From the NCBI RefSeq assembly GCF_036017035.1, contig NZ_JAYXHS010000001.1, positions 744,001 through 808,000 on the forward strand: 64,000 nt of DNA, read 5' to 3'. Below, piece after piece: positions 25,807 through 34,699 of the stretch. The translations under genes and the position numbers were made by a program. Each line of letters begins with the position of its first letter. Within the stretch, counting starts at the first letter, position 1. Below the pieces are notes generated by a model, which was given only the letters and a program-made list of their open reading frames with translations, was not told the origin of the DNA and searched no databases. Origin of the DNA: Viridibacterium silvisoli. GTDB lineage: Bacteria; Pseudomonadota; Gammaproteobacteria; Burkholderiales; Rhodocyclaceae.

Positions 25807-26712
25807 CTAGCGACCACCCGCCGGGCGTGGGGCCACGCTTCGCAAGTAGAGATAGAGGGCGCGCACATCCGTATCGCTGGCTTTGGCCAACGCCTCGAAG
25901 GGCATGACCATGCTGATGGCCGTCCCGTCGGGACGCTTGCCACTGCGGAACATGGCAAGGAACTGCTCGGCGTCAGCATAGTGCGTCATGGCCGAACCCT
26001 CCTCCGGGGTGATGTTGGCCGCAGCCGGCCAGTCTGGCGGCGCCCCCGGGATCTTGCCGCCAGAGAAGCCATCACCGTGGCACCCCTTGCACATATTGGC
26101 GACGTACTCGCCGTGCGCCAGGTTCACGCCTTCGACGACGGGCTGCTGCGGCAGCAGGCTGTGATCGATCTTCTCGGCGGCATCCTTGATCACGCCGAGC
26201 CCGTACAGCGCGCGTACCGGCACAGGTAACTCCAGCACGGCGCCCCCGCCCGACGCCGGTGGCATGTGGCGCAGGTATGCCACGAGTGCGGCGAGGTCGT
26301 CGTCGGTGAGGCGGTTGTAGTCTTCCGACGGCATGATCAGCGCCGGGCGCCCGTCCGGCTTCACACCGTGGCGTATGCTGCGCTCCCAGTCTTCGGGCTT
26401 GTAATGCGCCACCACATTGCCCGGACCGGGGCTGATGTTCGGGCCCGCAACGCGCATGCCCTTGCCATCGTCGATGACCGTACGCCCGCCGCCGTTGAGC
26501 GCGTGGCAGTCCGTGCAGGCGCGCGACTCGTAGAGATAGCGCCCGCGCTCGATGCTCGCCGCATCATCGCGCAAGGCAACAGGACGGGCGGCAATGTCCA
26601 GCCTGCGCGCCATCTTCGTGTTGCCGTACTGAACCGCGCCGAACACCGTGAGAATGAGCAAGACGAACAGTACGCAGATGGCCAGCAGGCCGCGCTTGAT
26701 CCAACGATTCAT
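25807..26712 (-). CDS. Membrane-anchored diheme cytochrome c
   Basis: A 301-residue protein with an uncleaved N-terminal helix (residues 7-30), which anchors it in the inner membrane facing the periplasm. Two c-type hemes are indicated: CTDCH at residues 66-70 and CKGCH at 208-212. Probable axial methionines sit in LIMPSEDY and MVMPFEAL. The split two-domain pattern resembles cytochrome subunits of periplasmic alcohol/aldehyde dehydrogenases or electron shuttles, but no partner dehydrogenase is present. Its ATG overlaps the hemerythrin gene's TGA by four bases (ATGA). Confidence 0.85.
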   Translation of the reverse strand: MNRWIKRGLLAICVLFVLLILTVFGAVQYGNTKMARRLDIAARPVALRDDAASIERGRYLYESRACTDCHALNGGGRTVIDDGKGMRVAGPNISPGPGNVVAHYKPEDWERSIRHGVKPDGRPALIMPSEDYNRLTDDDLAALVAYLRHMPPASGGGAVLELPVPVRALYGLGVIKDAAEKIDHSLLPQQPVVEGVNLAHGEYVANMCKGCHGDGFSGGKIPGAPPDWPAAANITPEEGSAMTHYADAEQFLAMFRSGKRPDGTAISMVMPFEALAKASDTDVRALYLYLRSVAPRPAGGR

Positions 26713-27494
26713 GATGTCCCCCCTTCGCCCCTGTCTGATCCCGCGCTGGCCGGCTCTGCCACGTCGTGGCGTGCCCGCAGGAGACTCATGGTCAGCGCCC
26801 AGCGCGCCGCGTCACAACCTTGTTGGGCATGCGCCTCGAAGGCCGTGAAGGCCTCGGCGGACAGCTTGCCCTGCATGCAGCCAATGAAGCTCACCAGCTC
26901 TGGCGGCGTGACGGCGGGCACCAGCCAGCGTGTCACCGCAGCCAGTTCGCGTGGGCTCATGTGCGTCACCATGCGTGCATGCAGCTCGGTGAGCTCACCG
27001 TCGCTGTAATGGGCCCACAGCGCGGCGTTGAGGCCAATCTCCTCGCTGTGCATATGGCGCAGCTTGTCCGCAACGAACAGTGCGAAGCGCAGGTAGAGCT
27101 GGTGCGCAAGCAGACGCCGCTGCGCCAGCGGGCTCAGGCGCAGCGTATGTGCCTCGACCTCCAGCTCGCTGATGCTGTGCAGCTGGTCGAGATGCTCATC
27201 GGCCACACGCGATGAAGCACCGGGCAGGCGCGCCTCGATGGCGACATGCACGAAATCCGTCTCGTGGCTGATATGCCGGCGCAGCAGCGAAAGCAGTGCC
27301 TCGAGCTGCTCCAGCGCGTCGCGCAGGCAGGCTTCATCGTCCGCATCGACACGCCCCAGCATGGCCAGGGTATCGCTCATGAACAGGCGTAGCGCCTTGT
27401 GAATACTGGAATAGAGATCGGCGCGCGTGGCCGACATCCGGTCCAGCCCTGTGGCTGACGGACGCGGGCGCGACAGATCGGCGGCTGCACTCAT
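26709..27494 (-). CDS. Hemerythrin-like protein
   Basis: A 261-residue soluble helical protein. Carboxylate and histidine ligands of a non-heme diiron site are visible in the right order (SIHKALR, HISHETDFVH, DEHLDQLH and KLRHMHSEE). It is roughly twice a single hemerythrin domain, and the C-terminal half (MSPRELAAVTRWLVPAVTPPELVSFIG) is conserved but unassigned. It may sense or buffer O2, NO or peroxide. GGAGA supports the start, and it is coupled by a four-base overlap to the diheme cytochrome. Confidence 0.7.
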   Translation of the reverse strand: MSAAADLSRPRPSATGLDRMSATRADLYSSIHKALRLFMSDTLAMLGRVDADDEACLRDALEQLEALLSLLRRHISHETDFVHVAIEARLPGASSRVADEHLDQLHSISELEVEAHTLRLSPLAQRRLLAHQLYLRFALFVADKLRHMHSEEIGLNAALWAHYSDGELTELHARMVTHMSPRELAAVTRWLVPAVTPPELVSFIGCMQGKLSAEAFTAFEAHAQQGCDAARWALTMSLLRARHDVAEPASAGSDRGEGGTS

Positions 27495-27665
27495 TGCATC
27501 TCCTGACAGATCGAAGCGCTTCGGGAAGGAAGCTAGGTTCGCAGTGTCTGCCTGTCAGGGAGCCGGCGCATCGGCCGGAAGAGCCATTGATGGCTCAGCA
27601 GAGAGCCATGTACGAAATCAGGCGAAGGAACGCCAGGTGCTTGAGCCCGTGTTCAAAACCAGTTC

Positions 27666-27691
27666 GTCATCCCGGCGAAGGCCGGGATGAC
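27666..27691. repeat. Dispersed REP-like hairpin
   Basis: GTCATCCCGGC-GAAG-GCCGGGATGAC, a perfect 11-bp inverted repeat just after the murA-like stop codon. It belongs to the same TCATTCCCGC-type family as elements at 52989-53146 and 55042-55069, and may also act as a transcript end for murA. Confidence 0.75.
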
Positions 27692-27712
27692 GGCTATTTT
27701 GTGTTCGAGAGA

Positions 27713-29014
27713 TCAGGCGCTCTCGATCCACTCCACATCCGCCCCCACCGTACGCAGGTTCTCCACGAAACGCGGGTGCGCGCGGCGGATTGGCGTGGCG
27801 TTGCGGATGCGCGAATTGCCTTCGATGCTTGCCGCCACCATCAGTAGCGCAATGGCCACGCGGATGATGTACGGGCTCTCGACCTGGGCCGGGCGCAGTT
27901 TGCCGCCACCGAAGGTGATCAGGCGGTGCGGGTCCGCGAGGAAGACGTGTGCGCCGAATTTCGACAGCTCGCTAGTCCAACCCATCGCGCCGTCATACAC
28001 CTTGTTCCAGAACATGACGCTGCCCTCGGCCTTGACGCCGAGCGCAACGAAGATCGGCAACAGGTCGACCGGGAAGTATGGCCAGGGCGCCGCCTCGACC
28101 TTGGTGAGGATGTTGGGCGTGAAAGGTTGCTTCACGCGCAGGCCACCATTCTGCGTGGCAGTCGTCCAGCCGTCCTTGTGCTCGACGGTGATGCCGAACT
28201 TGGCGAAAGTGCGGTCGATCAGCGGGAACTGCTCCGGTGCCGAATTCTTGACGATGATCTCGCCGCCGGTAATCGCCCCGAGCGCGAGGAAAGTCGTGAT
28301 CTCGTGGAAGTCTTCATCAAAGCGGAACTCTCCGCCCTGGAAACTGCTGACACCCTGCACGCGCAGACGCGAGGTACCGACGCCTTCGATCGGCACGCCT
28401 ATCATCTGCATGAAGCGGCAGAACTCCTGCACATGCGGCTCGCAAGCGGCGTTGGTGAGCGTCGATACACCATTGGCCGACGCACCACACAGCACGAAAT
28501 TCTCGGAGGTCGTGACCGAGGCGTAGTCCAGCCAGTGATCGACAGCCTTGAGCTGGCTCTCGGTACGCACGATCAGCGAACCGGCACCGCGCTCCACAGA
28601 CGCGCCGAAGTGCTGGAACACCTCGACGTGCGGATCGATCTCGCGCACGCCCAGCGTGCAACCCTTCACGTCATCTTCAAGACGCGCCACGCCGAAACGC
28701 GCCAGCAGCGGCGGCACCAGCATGATGGAGGAGCGCATCTCCTCCGGCAGGCGATTGACCTGTGGATCGAAATGCGTGCGGCTGTGGTGCAGCTCCAGCA
28801 CACCGGTCGAATAGTCCATCTTCACGTCGGAACCGAGCGACTCGAAGATCTCCAGGATCTTGCGCACATCGGTGATTTCCGGGACACCCAGCAAGCGCAA
28901 CGGCTTCTCAGTCAGCAAAGTGGCGCAGAGGATGGGCAACACCGCGTTCTTGTTGGCAGAAGGCAGGATTTTCCCGCGCAGCGGGCGACCACCATGGACG
29001 ATCAGATCAGACAT
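27713..29014 (-). CDS. MurA-like UDP-GlcNAc enolpyruvyl transferase (divergent paralogue)
   Basis: A 433-residue EPSP-synthase-fold protein. Lys22-Asn23 (NKNAVLPIL), the PEP-adduct Cys119 (KGCTLG) and the FPVD Asp are conserved, so enolpyruvyl transfer from PEP to a UDP-sugar is likely. It differs from canonical MurA in many flanking blocks (SIMLVPPLLARFGVARLEDD, NGVSTLTNAACEPHVQ, and a C-terminus without the RGYE..EDKL ending). Canonical betaproteobacterial murA usually sits beside his genes, which are absent here. It may be a second MurA or an enzyme with another sugar acceptor. It is upstream of nothing in operon and downstream of polA. Confidence 0.75.
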   Translation of the reverse strand: MSDLIVHGGRPLRGKILPSANKNAVLPILCATLLTEKPLRLLGVPEITDVRKILEIFESLGSDVKMDYSTGVLELHHSRTHFDPQVNRLPEEMRSSIMLVPPLLARFGVARLEDDVKGCTLGVREIDPHVEVFQHFGASVERGAGSLIVRTESQLKAVDHWLDYASVTTSENFVLCGASANGVSTLTNAACEPHVQEFCRFMQMIGVPIEGVGTSRLRVQGVSSFQGGEFRFDEDFHEITTFLALGAITGGEIIVKNSAPEQFPLIDRTFAKFGITVEHKDGWTTATQNGGLRVKQPFTPNILTKVEAAPWPYFPVDLLPIFVALGVKAEGSVMFWNKVYDGAMGWTSELSKFGAHVFLADPHRLITFGGGKLRPAQVESPYIIRVAIALLMVAASIEGNSRIRNATPIRRAHPRFVENLRTVGADVEWIESA

Positions 29015-29179
29015 ATACGACTCGATTCACTACTTGATTGTTGAACAGGCGCCAGCATGATGTCACACCACGCCCGGTACATGCGCGGCCTGCGGCCGCA
29101 AACTTTCTTCACACGACGGAAGGAAATTTCCGCTACCCGCTGAGCGGGAAATCGCCATCCGTACGCGCTCAATGTGCGC

Positions 29180-31930
29180 TCAGTGGGCTTCATCCCAGCT
29201 GGCACCGGAGCCTGCTTCGACCAGCAGTGGCACCTTCAGGTTCGCCACGCCGCTCATGACCTGTGGCAATTCGACTTTCACACGCTCCAGCTCTGCGTCC
29301 GGCACTTCGAGTATGAGCTCGTCATGCACTTGCAAGAGCAGCTTGCTTTGCAGTTTCTCCTGCGGCAACCAGTCATACACGGCGCGCATGGCGAGCTTGA
29401 CGATATCGGCCGCAGTACCCTGCATCGGCGCATTGATGGCGGCCCGCTCCGCGCCCTGGCGACGTCCGGCATTCGATGACTTGATCTCGGGCAGGTAGAG
29501 GCGACGACCGAATACGGTTTCGACGTAGCCCTTCTCACGTGCCAGTGCGCGCGTCTCTTCCATGTAGCGCGCCACGCCGGGATAACGCGCGAAGTAGCGG
29601 TCGATATAGAGCTGCGCCGCACTGCGCTCGACACCGATCTGCTTGGCCAGGCCATGCGCACTCATGCCGTAGATGAGGCCGAAGTTGATGGCCTTGGCGT
29701 AGCGACGCTGCTCGCTGGTGACTTCGGCCAGCGTCGCACCAAACACCTCGGCAGCGGTCGCGCGGTGCACGTCCTCGCCCTTGGCGAACGCATCGAGCAG
29801 GCCCGCGTCATCGGAGAGGTGGGCCATGATGCGCAGCTCGATCTGCGAGTAGTCGGCGGACACGATGTGGCAACCCCGCGGCGCGATGAAAGCCGCACGG
29901 ATGCGACGCCCTTCTTCGGTACGCACGGGAATGTTCTGCAAGTTGGGGTCGGTGCTCGCCAGACGTCCGGTGATCGCACCCGTCTGCGAGAAGCTGGTGT
30001 GTACCCGGCCCGTCTTCGCATTGACCGAGCGCGGCAGCTTGTCCGTGTAGGTGCTCTTGAGCTTGGCGAGGCTGCGGTTCTCGAGAATCAGCTTGGGCAG
30101 CGGGTAGTCAAGCGCCAGCTGCGCCAGCACTTCTTCATCGGTGGACGGCGCGCCGCTCGGCGTTTTCTTGATGACGGGCAGCTTGTCGCGCTCGAACAGC
30201 AGCTCCTGGATCTGCTTGGGGCTATTGAGATTGAAAGGCTGGCCAGCGACGGCGTAAGCCTCCTGCTCGATCTCCATCATGCGCTTGCCCAGCTCGGTAC
30301 TTTGCTGGGCGAGCAGGAAGGTGTCGATCAGCACGCCGTTGCGCTCCATTGCCCACAGCACCTCGAGCACAGGCATTTCGACATCGCGGTAGACGCGCTG
30401 CAGGCCGGGCTCTGGCCCCAGCTGCGGCGTGAGGACGTTGTGAACGCGCAAAGTCACGTCCGCATCTTCCGCCGCGTACTCCGCCGCCCGCGACAGCTCC
30501 ACTTCGCCGAAACCGATCTGCTTGGCCCCCTTGCCGCAGATGTCGGCATAGCTCAACACCGTCAAACCGAGATGTCGATTGCATAGCGATTCAAGATCGT
30601 GGCTCTTGTCGCTCTCCAGCGCCGCCGACTCCAGCAAGGTGTCGTGCGCCACGCCACGCAAGGTGATGCCCTGATTGGCCAGCACATGCATGTCGTACTT
30701 GAGGTTCTGGCCGACCTTGAGATGTGTCGCCGATTCCAGCCAGGGCTTGAGCCTGGCCAGCACTTCGTCGAAAGGCAATTGATCAGGCACGCCCGCATAG
30801 CGATGGCCGACTGGTATGTATGCCGCCTCGCCCTCGGTCACGGCAAATGACAAGCCAACCAGTTGCGCCAGCATCGGGTCGAGGCTGTCCGTCTCGGTGT
30901 CGAACGCCGTCAGCGATGCAGCATTGATCTTCTCCAGCCAGCGATCGAATGCTGCCCAATCGAGGATGCATTCGTAATTCTTGCGATCGTTTTCGACGCG
31001 CTCGACCGGCGCCGCTTCGGGCGCGGTCACGGCACGCATGCTCGCCGGTGATGCGCTTGGCGCAGGTGCTGCATCGGCCTGCGCGCTCCCTTCCAGTTCA
31101 CGCAGCCAGCCACGGAATTCGTAGCGACGGAATTGCTCGATGAGCGTCGCCTTGTCCTGCTCGGTCCAGTTCAGTTCATCCAGACCTTGCGCGAGCGGCA
31201 CATCGTTGACGATGGTGACGAGCTTGCGGCCGAGCGGCAGGAAATCGAGCGCCTTGCGCAGGTTCTCGCCGACCACGCCCTTGATGTTGTCGGCATTGGC
31301 CACGACGTTGTCGAGCGAGCCATATTCCTGCAGCCATTTCACGGCCGTCTTCGGACCACACTTGGCGACGCCCGGCACGTTGTCGACGGTGTCGCCCATC
31401 AGCGCGAGGTAGTCGATGATGCGGTCTGGTGGCACGCCGAACTTGGCCAACACGCCCGCTTCGTCCAGCGTCTCGTTGCTCATGGTGTTGATGAGGCGCA
31501 CATGGGCGTTGACCAGCTGCGCCATGTCCTTGTCACCGGTCGAGATGATGACCTCGTAGCCTTGCTCGCTGGCGATGCGTGACAGCGTGCCGATGACGTC
31601 GTCGGCCTCGACTCCGTCCTGCATGATCAACGGCCAGCCCATAGCCTTGACGCAGGTGTGGATGGGCGCAATCTGCAGCGCCAGATCTTCCGGCATGGGC
31701 GCGCGCGTCGCCTTGTATTCGGGGTACCAGTCGTCGCGGAAGGTCTTGCCCTTGGCATCGAACACGCAGGCCGCGTGCGTTGCCTTGTAGGTCTCGCGCA
31801 GCACGCGTAGCATGTTCAACACGCCACGCAATGCGCCCGTCGGCTCACCCTGCGAGTTGCGCAGGTCCGGCAGGGCATGGAAGGCGCGATAGAGATAAGA
31901 AGAGCCGTCGACGAGTAGTAACGTTGGCAT
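29180..31930 (-). CDS. polA: DNA polymerase I
   Basis: A 916-residue replication/repair polymerase with all three modules. The 5'-3' nuclease is at residues 1-290 (LLLVDGSSYLYRAFHAL, DGVEADDVIGTL, ISTGDKDMAQLV), and the 3'-5' exonuclease keeps its DxE (TAFDTETDSLD). The family A polymerase has TSFSQTGAITGRLASTDPNLQNIP, the SADYSQIELR metal Asp, O-helix RRYAKAINFGLIYGMS, and the LLLQVHDELILEV second Asp. Length matches E. coli Pol I (928 residues). Confidence 0.97.
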   Translation of the reverse strand: MPTLLLVDGSSYLYRAFHALPDLRNSQGEPTGALRGVLNMLRVLRETYKATHAACVFDAKGKTFRDDWYPEYKATRAPMPEDLALQIAPIHTCVKAMGWPLIMQDGVEADDVIGTLSRIASEQGYEVIISTGDKDMAQLVNAHVRLINTMSNETLDEAGVLAKFGVPPDRIIDYLALMGDTVDNVPGVAKCGPKTAVKWLQEYGSLDNVVANADNIKGVVGENLRKALDFLPLGRKLVTIVNDVPLAQGLDELNWTEQDKATLIEQFRRYEFRGWLRELEGSAQADAAPAPSASPASMRAVTAPEAAPVERVENDRKNYECILDWAAFDRWLEKINAASLTAFDTETDSLDPMLAQLVGLSFAVTEGEAAYIPVGHRYAGVPDQLPFDEVLARLKPWLESATHLKVGQNLKYDMHVLANQGITLRGVAHDTLLESAALESDKSHDLESLCNRHLGLTVLSYADICGKGAKQIGFGEVELSRAAEYAAEDADVTLRVHNVLTPQLGPEPGLQRVYRDVEMPVLEVLWAMERNGVLIDTFLLAQQSTELGKRMMEIEQEAYAVAGQPFNLNSPKQIQELLFERDKLPVIKKTPSGAPSTDEEVLAQLALDYPLPKLILENRSLAKLKSTYTDKLPRSVNAKTGRVHTSFSQTGAITGRLASTDPNLQNIPVRTEEGRRIRAAFIAPRGCHIVSADYSQIELRIMAHLSDDAGLLDAFAKGEDVHRATAAEVFGATLAEVTSEQRRYAKAINFGLIYGMSAHGLAKQIGVERSAAQLYIDRYFARYPGVARYMEETRALAREKGYVETVFGRRLYLPEIKSSNAGRRQGAERAAINAPMQGTAADIVKLAMRAVYDWLPQEKLQSKLLLQVHDELILEVPDAELERVKVELPQVMSGVANLKVPLLVEAGSGASWDEAH

Positions 31931-32039
31931 GACAGATCACTGATTGGTGGATGACAAGACTGAAGGATGTGTCGCCAGTTTCAGGGCGCATGCCAGACCT
32001 GCACACGCAGCACCGTCACTCACCCAACGACCGAAAAAC

Positions 32040-32768
32040 ATGAGCTTGAAAAACAAACTTCCGCCGTTCACAGCCCCTTCAGTCGAGACCGAAACGCGTG
32101 TGGCCCGTGAGGCCTGGCGGATCCTCGGCATTATGTCAGAGTTCGTCGAGGCCTCTGAACGCCTGCAGGCCATCAAGCCGGCCGTGAGCATTTTCGGCTC
32201 GGCACGCACGCCGGTCGATCATCCGTATTACGAGCTGACCGAGAAAATCGCCCGTCTGCTGTCGGATTCGGGGTTCTCGGTGATTTCCGGCGGCGGCCCC
32301 GGCATCATGGAAGCGGCCAACAAGGGCGCCTTCCACGGCAAGTCGCCCTCGGTCGGCCTCAACATCCAGCTGCCTTTCGAACAGAGCGGCAATCCCTACC
32401 AGGACATCTCGCAGACCTTCCGCCACTTCTTTCCGCGCAAGGTCATGTTCGTGCGTTTCGCCTCGGCCTACGTGGTCATGCCGGGCGGCTTCGGCACGCT
32501 GGATGAACTATCGGAAGCGCTGACCCTGATCCAGACCAACAAGGGCCGCAAGATTCCCGTGATTCTCGTCTGCAGCAAGTTCTGGAACGGCCTGCTCGAC
32601 TGGTTCAAGACCACCCTGGTCGACGAGAAGATGATTGGTGCGAAGGATCTGGACCTGATCCAGGTGATCGACGAGCCGGAAGAAATCGTCGCCGCCATTT
32701 TCAAGCACTATGAAAAGCGTGGCTTCGAGCTGCTGCCCGAAGAGCACGAAGCGATACTCAACCTGTGA
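32040..32768 (+). CDS. LOG family protein (nucleotide 5'-monophosphate nucleosidase / lysine decarboxylase-like fold)
   Basis: A 242-residue Rossmann-fold protein with the LOG signature PGGFGTLDELSE near residue 150 and SGGGPGIMEAANKGA. Its length and N-terminal helix resemble proteobacterial type-II LOG/PpnN relatives that cleave nucleoside monophosphates or make cytokinin-like bases; activity is inferred from the motifs. ATG 32040 is chosen because the reading from 31944 adds non-conserved residues. A small lipoprotein gene follows ten bases after the stop. Confidence 0.85.
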   Translation: MSLKNKLPPFTAPSVETETRVAREAWRILGIMSEFVEASERLQAIKPAVSIFGSARTPVDHPYYELTEKIARLLSDSGFSVISGGGPGIMEAANKGAFHGKSPSVGLNIQLPFEQSGNPYQDISQTFRHFFPRKVMFVRFASAYVVMPGGFGTLDELSEALTLIQTNKGRKIPVILVCSKFWNGLLDWFKTTLVDEKMIGAKDLDLIQVIDEPEEIVAAIFKHYEKRGFELLPEEHEAILNL

Positions 32769-32778
32769 GCCTCGCGCC

Positions 32779-32985
32779 ATGCGCATTGCGCTCTTGACCT
32801 GCACGCTGCTGACTGCCTTGCCGGGCTGCACCGCGCAGTCCTGGTACGCAGGCGGTCAGGCCGGCGCTGAAGCGGAATGTCGCCGCAAGCCGGGCGATGA
32901 AATGCAGCGCTGCCTGGAGCGCCTGAAGAAGCAGGATTATCGGGATTACGAGAAGGAACGCTCAAGCGCAAAGCCTGCGTCATAG
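32779..32985 (+). CDS. Small putative lipoprotein, 68 residues
   Basis: Begins MRIALLTCTLLTALPGC; LPGC is a lipobox, so Cys17 is the predicted lipidated residue after signal peptidase II cleavage. The mature peptide is short and charged (AECRRKPGDEMQRCLERLKKQ...) with two further cysteines. No family is recognised. It lies ten bases after the LOG gene in the same direction. Confidence 0.65.
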   Translation: MRIALLTCTLLTALPGCTAQSWYAGGQAGAEAECRRKPGDEMQRCLERLKKQDYRDYEKERSSAKPAS

Positions 32986-32994
32986 CAGGCCTGG

Positions 32995-33123
32995 AACGTG
33001 TAGCGAGAGGAGCGAGCGCGTAGCCGGCTAGGCGGCTCGCGCAGAGCAGTGCTCAAGCACGGCGAGCGAGCCCTCTTCTACCCAAATGCCGCCAGATACG
33101 TGCGCAGCCCTCTCGCTAGCGTT
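32995..33123. repeat. Extragenic MITE-like inverted-repeat element
   Basis: TAGCGAGAGG at 33001-33010 is mirrored by CCTCTCGCTA at 33109-33118. The similarity extends outward (GAACG next to both arms, with a small indel). The interior is full of secondary palindromes (GTGCTCAAGCAC, GCCGGCTAGGCGGC). It fills the gap between the convergent lipoprotein and queE genes and has no coding potential. Confidence 0.5.
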
Positions 33124-33840
33124 CTAGCGGCCTTGTTGGTTACCCCAGATTACCTTGTGCAACTGCACCTGCATGCGCACGGCCAGCTTGTCGCGCAACA
33201 CCCACTCCGCCAGATCGGCCGGTTTCAGTGAGCCCTGCACCGGGGAGAACAGCACCGGGCAAAGCTTCGCCAGCGCGCGCGTCTCGAACTGCTCACGCGC
33301 CCACAGATAGTCTGCCTCGTGAGCCAGCACCAGTTTGAGTTCGTCGCGAGGCGTAAGGTGGGCGAGGTTGTCCCACAGGTTCTTGTCGACCTCGCCCGAA
33401 CCCGGCGCTTTCAGGTCCATGATTTTCGAGACACGTGCATCGACTGCACTGATGTCGAGCGCGCCGCTGGTCTCGAGCGACACGCTGTAGCCGGCATCGC
33501 ACAACGCGGAAAGCAGAGTCAGGCACGGCTTCTGTGCCAGGGGCTCACCACCGGTAACGCAGACATAGGGCGTGCCATGGCGCGCAACTTCGGCAAGGAT
33601 GTCGTCAATGTGCTGATAGGCCCCGCCATGAAAGGCATACTCCGTGTCGCACCATGTACAGCGCAGCGGACAGCCCGTCAGGCGCACAAATACCGTCGGC
33701 AAGCCTGCCCGACTTGTTTCGCCCTGTACGGAAAAAAAGATTTCGGTGATCCGCAGACGTTCGCCACGGGCCGTGCCCTGGATCTGCTCGTTCGAAACGT
33801 CACCCGGAACATCATTCACAACACTTGTCACTTCAGTCAC
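33124..33840 (-). CDS. queE: 7-carboxy-7-deazaguanine synthase QueE
   Basis: Radical-SAM enzyme making CDG from carboxytetrahydropterin in queuosine (7-deazaguanine) synthesis. The 238 residues include TEIFFSVQGET and the SAM-cluster motif CPLRCTWCDTEYAF (CxxxCxxC), then VTGGEPLAQ and LETSGAL. It starts at GTG 33840, 18 bases after the cpoB stop. It is the last gene of the Tol-Pal block, a common arrangement in beta/gammaproteobacteria. Other que genes are not in the window. Confidence 0.93.
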   Translation of the reverse strand: MTEVTSVVNDVPGDVSNEQIQGTARGERLRITEIFFSVQGETSRAGLPTVFVRLTGCPLRCTWCDTEYAFHGGAYQHIDDILAEVARHGTPYVCVTGGEPLAQKPCLTLLSALCDAGYSVSLETSGALDISAVDARVSKIMDLKAPGSGEVDKNLWDNLAHLTPRDELKLVLAHEADYLWAREQFETRALAKLCPVLFSPVQGSLKPADLAEWVLRDKLAVRMQVQLHKVIWGNQQGR

Positions 33841-33858
33841 ATTTCCCGCTGCTATTGC

Positions 33859-34614
33859 TCACTTCTTGCTCAGACGCTGCTTGGCGGTCTTCGCTGCATC
33901 ACTTTTCGGATACTTGCTCACCAGCACTTCCAGAGTCTTGCGTGACGCTTTGGTATCGCCTGCCTCTTGCTGGCAATTACCCAGTCCAAGCATGGCATCC
34001 GGCGCAAGAGGGTCGTCTGGCCAGGTCGTCACGACCTTGTTGTAGTAGTCCGCCGCGGTACTGATATCCCGCGCCTGGAACAAAGACGTGGCAGCCCAGT
34101 AATTCGCGCCCGGCTGGTTGACGCTGTTCGGCCAGTTCTTGATGAACTGACGGAAGCCGACAGCTGCATCCACATATTTACCGTTGCGTAGCGCATTGAC
34201 GGCAAGCTCGTAATCGCGCGGCTCTTGCGCAGGGTCCAGTGTCGGCGTGGCAAGCGGCGCGCTCGCGGCGCTCTTGGTCATTTCGGCAATGCTCGCCTCG
34301 AGCTTGCGTAGTCGCGTGTCGAGATCGACGTAAAAGTCCTTCTGCCGCTTCTGCGACTGCTCTACGTCATTGGTCGTGACCTCGAGCTGACCGCGCAACT
34401 TGGCAATTTCTGCACGCAGGCTGTCGATCTGATTCACCAGAAGGGCCTGGCCACGTGCCGCCTCTTCCAGGCGTTGAGTTCGCTCATCGACGTCTGCGCG
34501 CAGCTGATCGATACGTCTGCGTGCCTCATCATCGTCGAACAGGCCAGCATGCGCGGGCGCTGCCAGCAGCGAAAGGCAGAGCAATGAAGCGTGGAGTGCA
34601 GATTTTGTCTTCAT
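33859..34614 (-). CDS. cpoB: Tol-Pal accessory protein CpoB (YbgF)
   Basis: A 251-residue periplasmic protein with a signal peptide (cleavage after AHA), an N-terminal coiled coil (residues 25-105, DEARRRIDQLRADVDERTQRLEEAARG) that trimerises, and C-terminal TPR repeats (YELAVNALRNGKYVDAAVGF, AADYYNKVV, DAMLGLGNC). CpoB couples outer-membrane constriction by Tol-Pal with septal peptidoglycan synthesis. The reading to 34668 would displace the signal, so ATG 34614 is used. Confidence 0.92.
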   Translation of the reverse strand: MKTKSALHASLLCLSLLAAPAHAGLFDDDEARRRIDQLRADVDERTQRLEEAARGQALLVNQIDSLRAEIAKLRGQLEVTTNDVEQSQKRQKDFYVDLDTRLRKLEASIAEMTKSAASAPLATPTLDPAQEPRDYELAVNALRNGKYVDAAVGFRQFIKNWPNSVNQPGANYWAATSLFQARDISTAADYYNKVVTTWPDDPLAPDAMLGLGNCQQEAGDTKASRKTLEVLVSKYPKSDAAKTAKQRLSKK

Positions 34615-34699
34615 GCAGGATTCCGTACTTAGAAGGACGACGGGGTGTACGGTGCAAGCACCGGACACCCCGTTTAATCAGGCGCGAACGACGCCAGGA

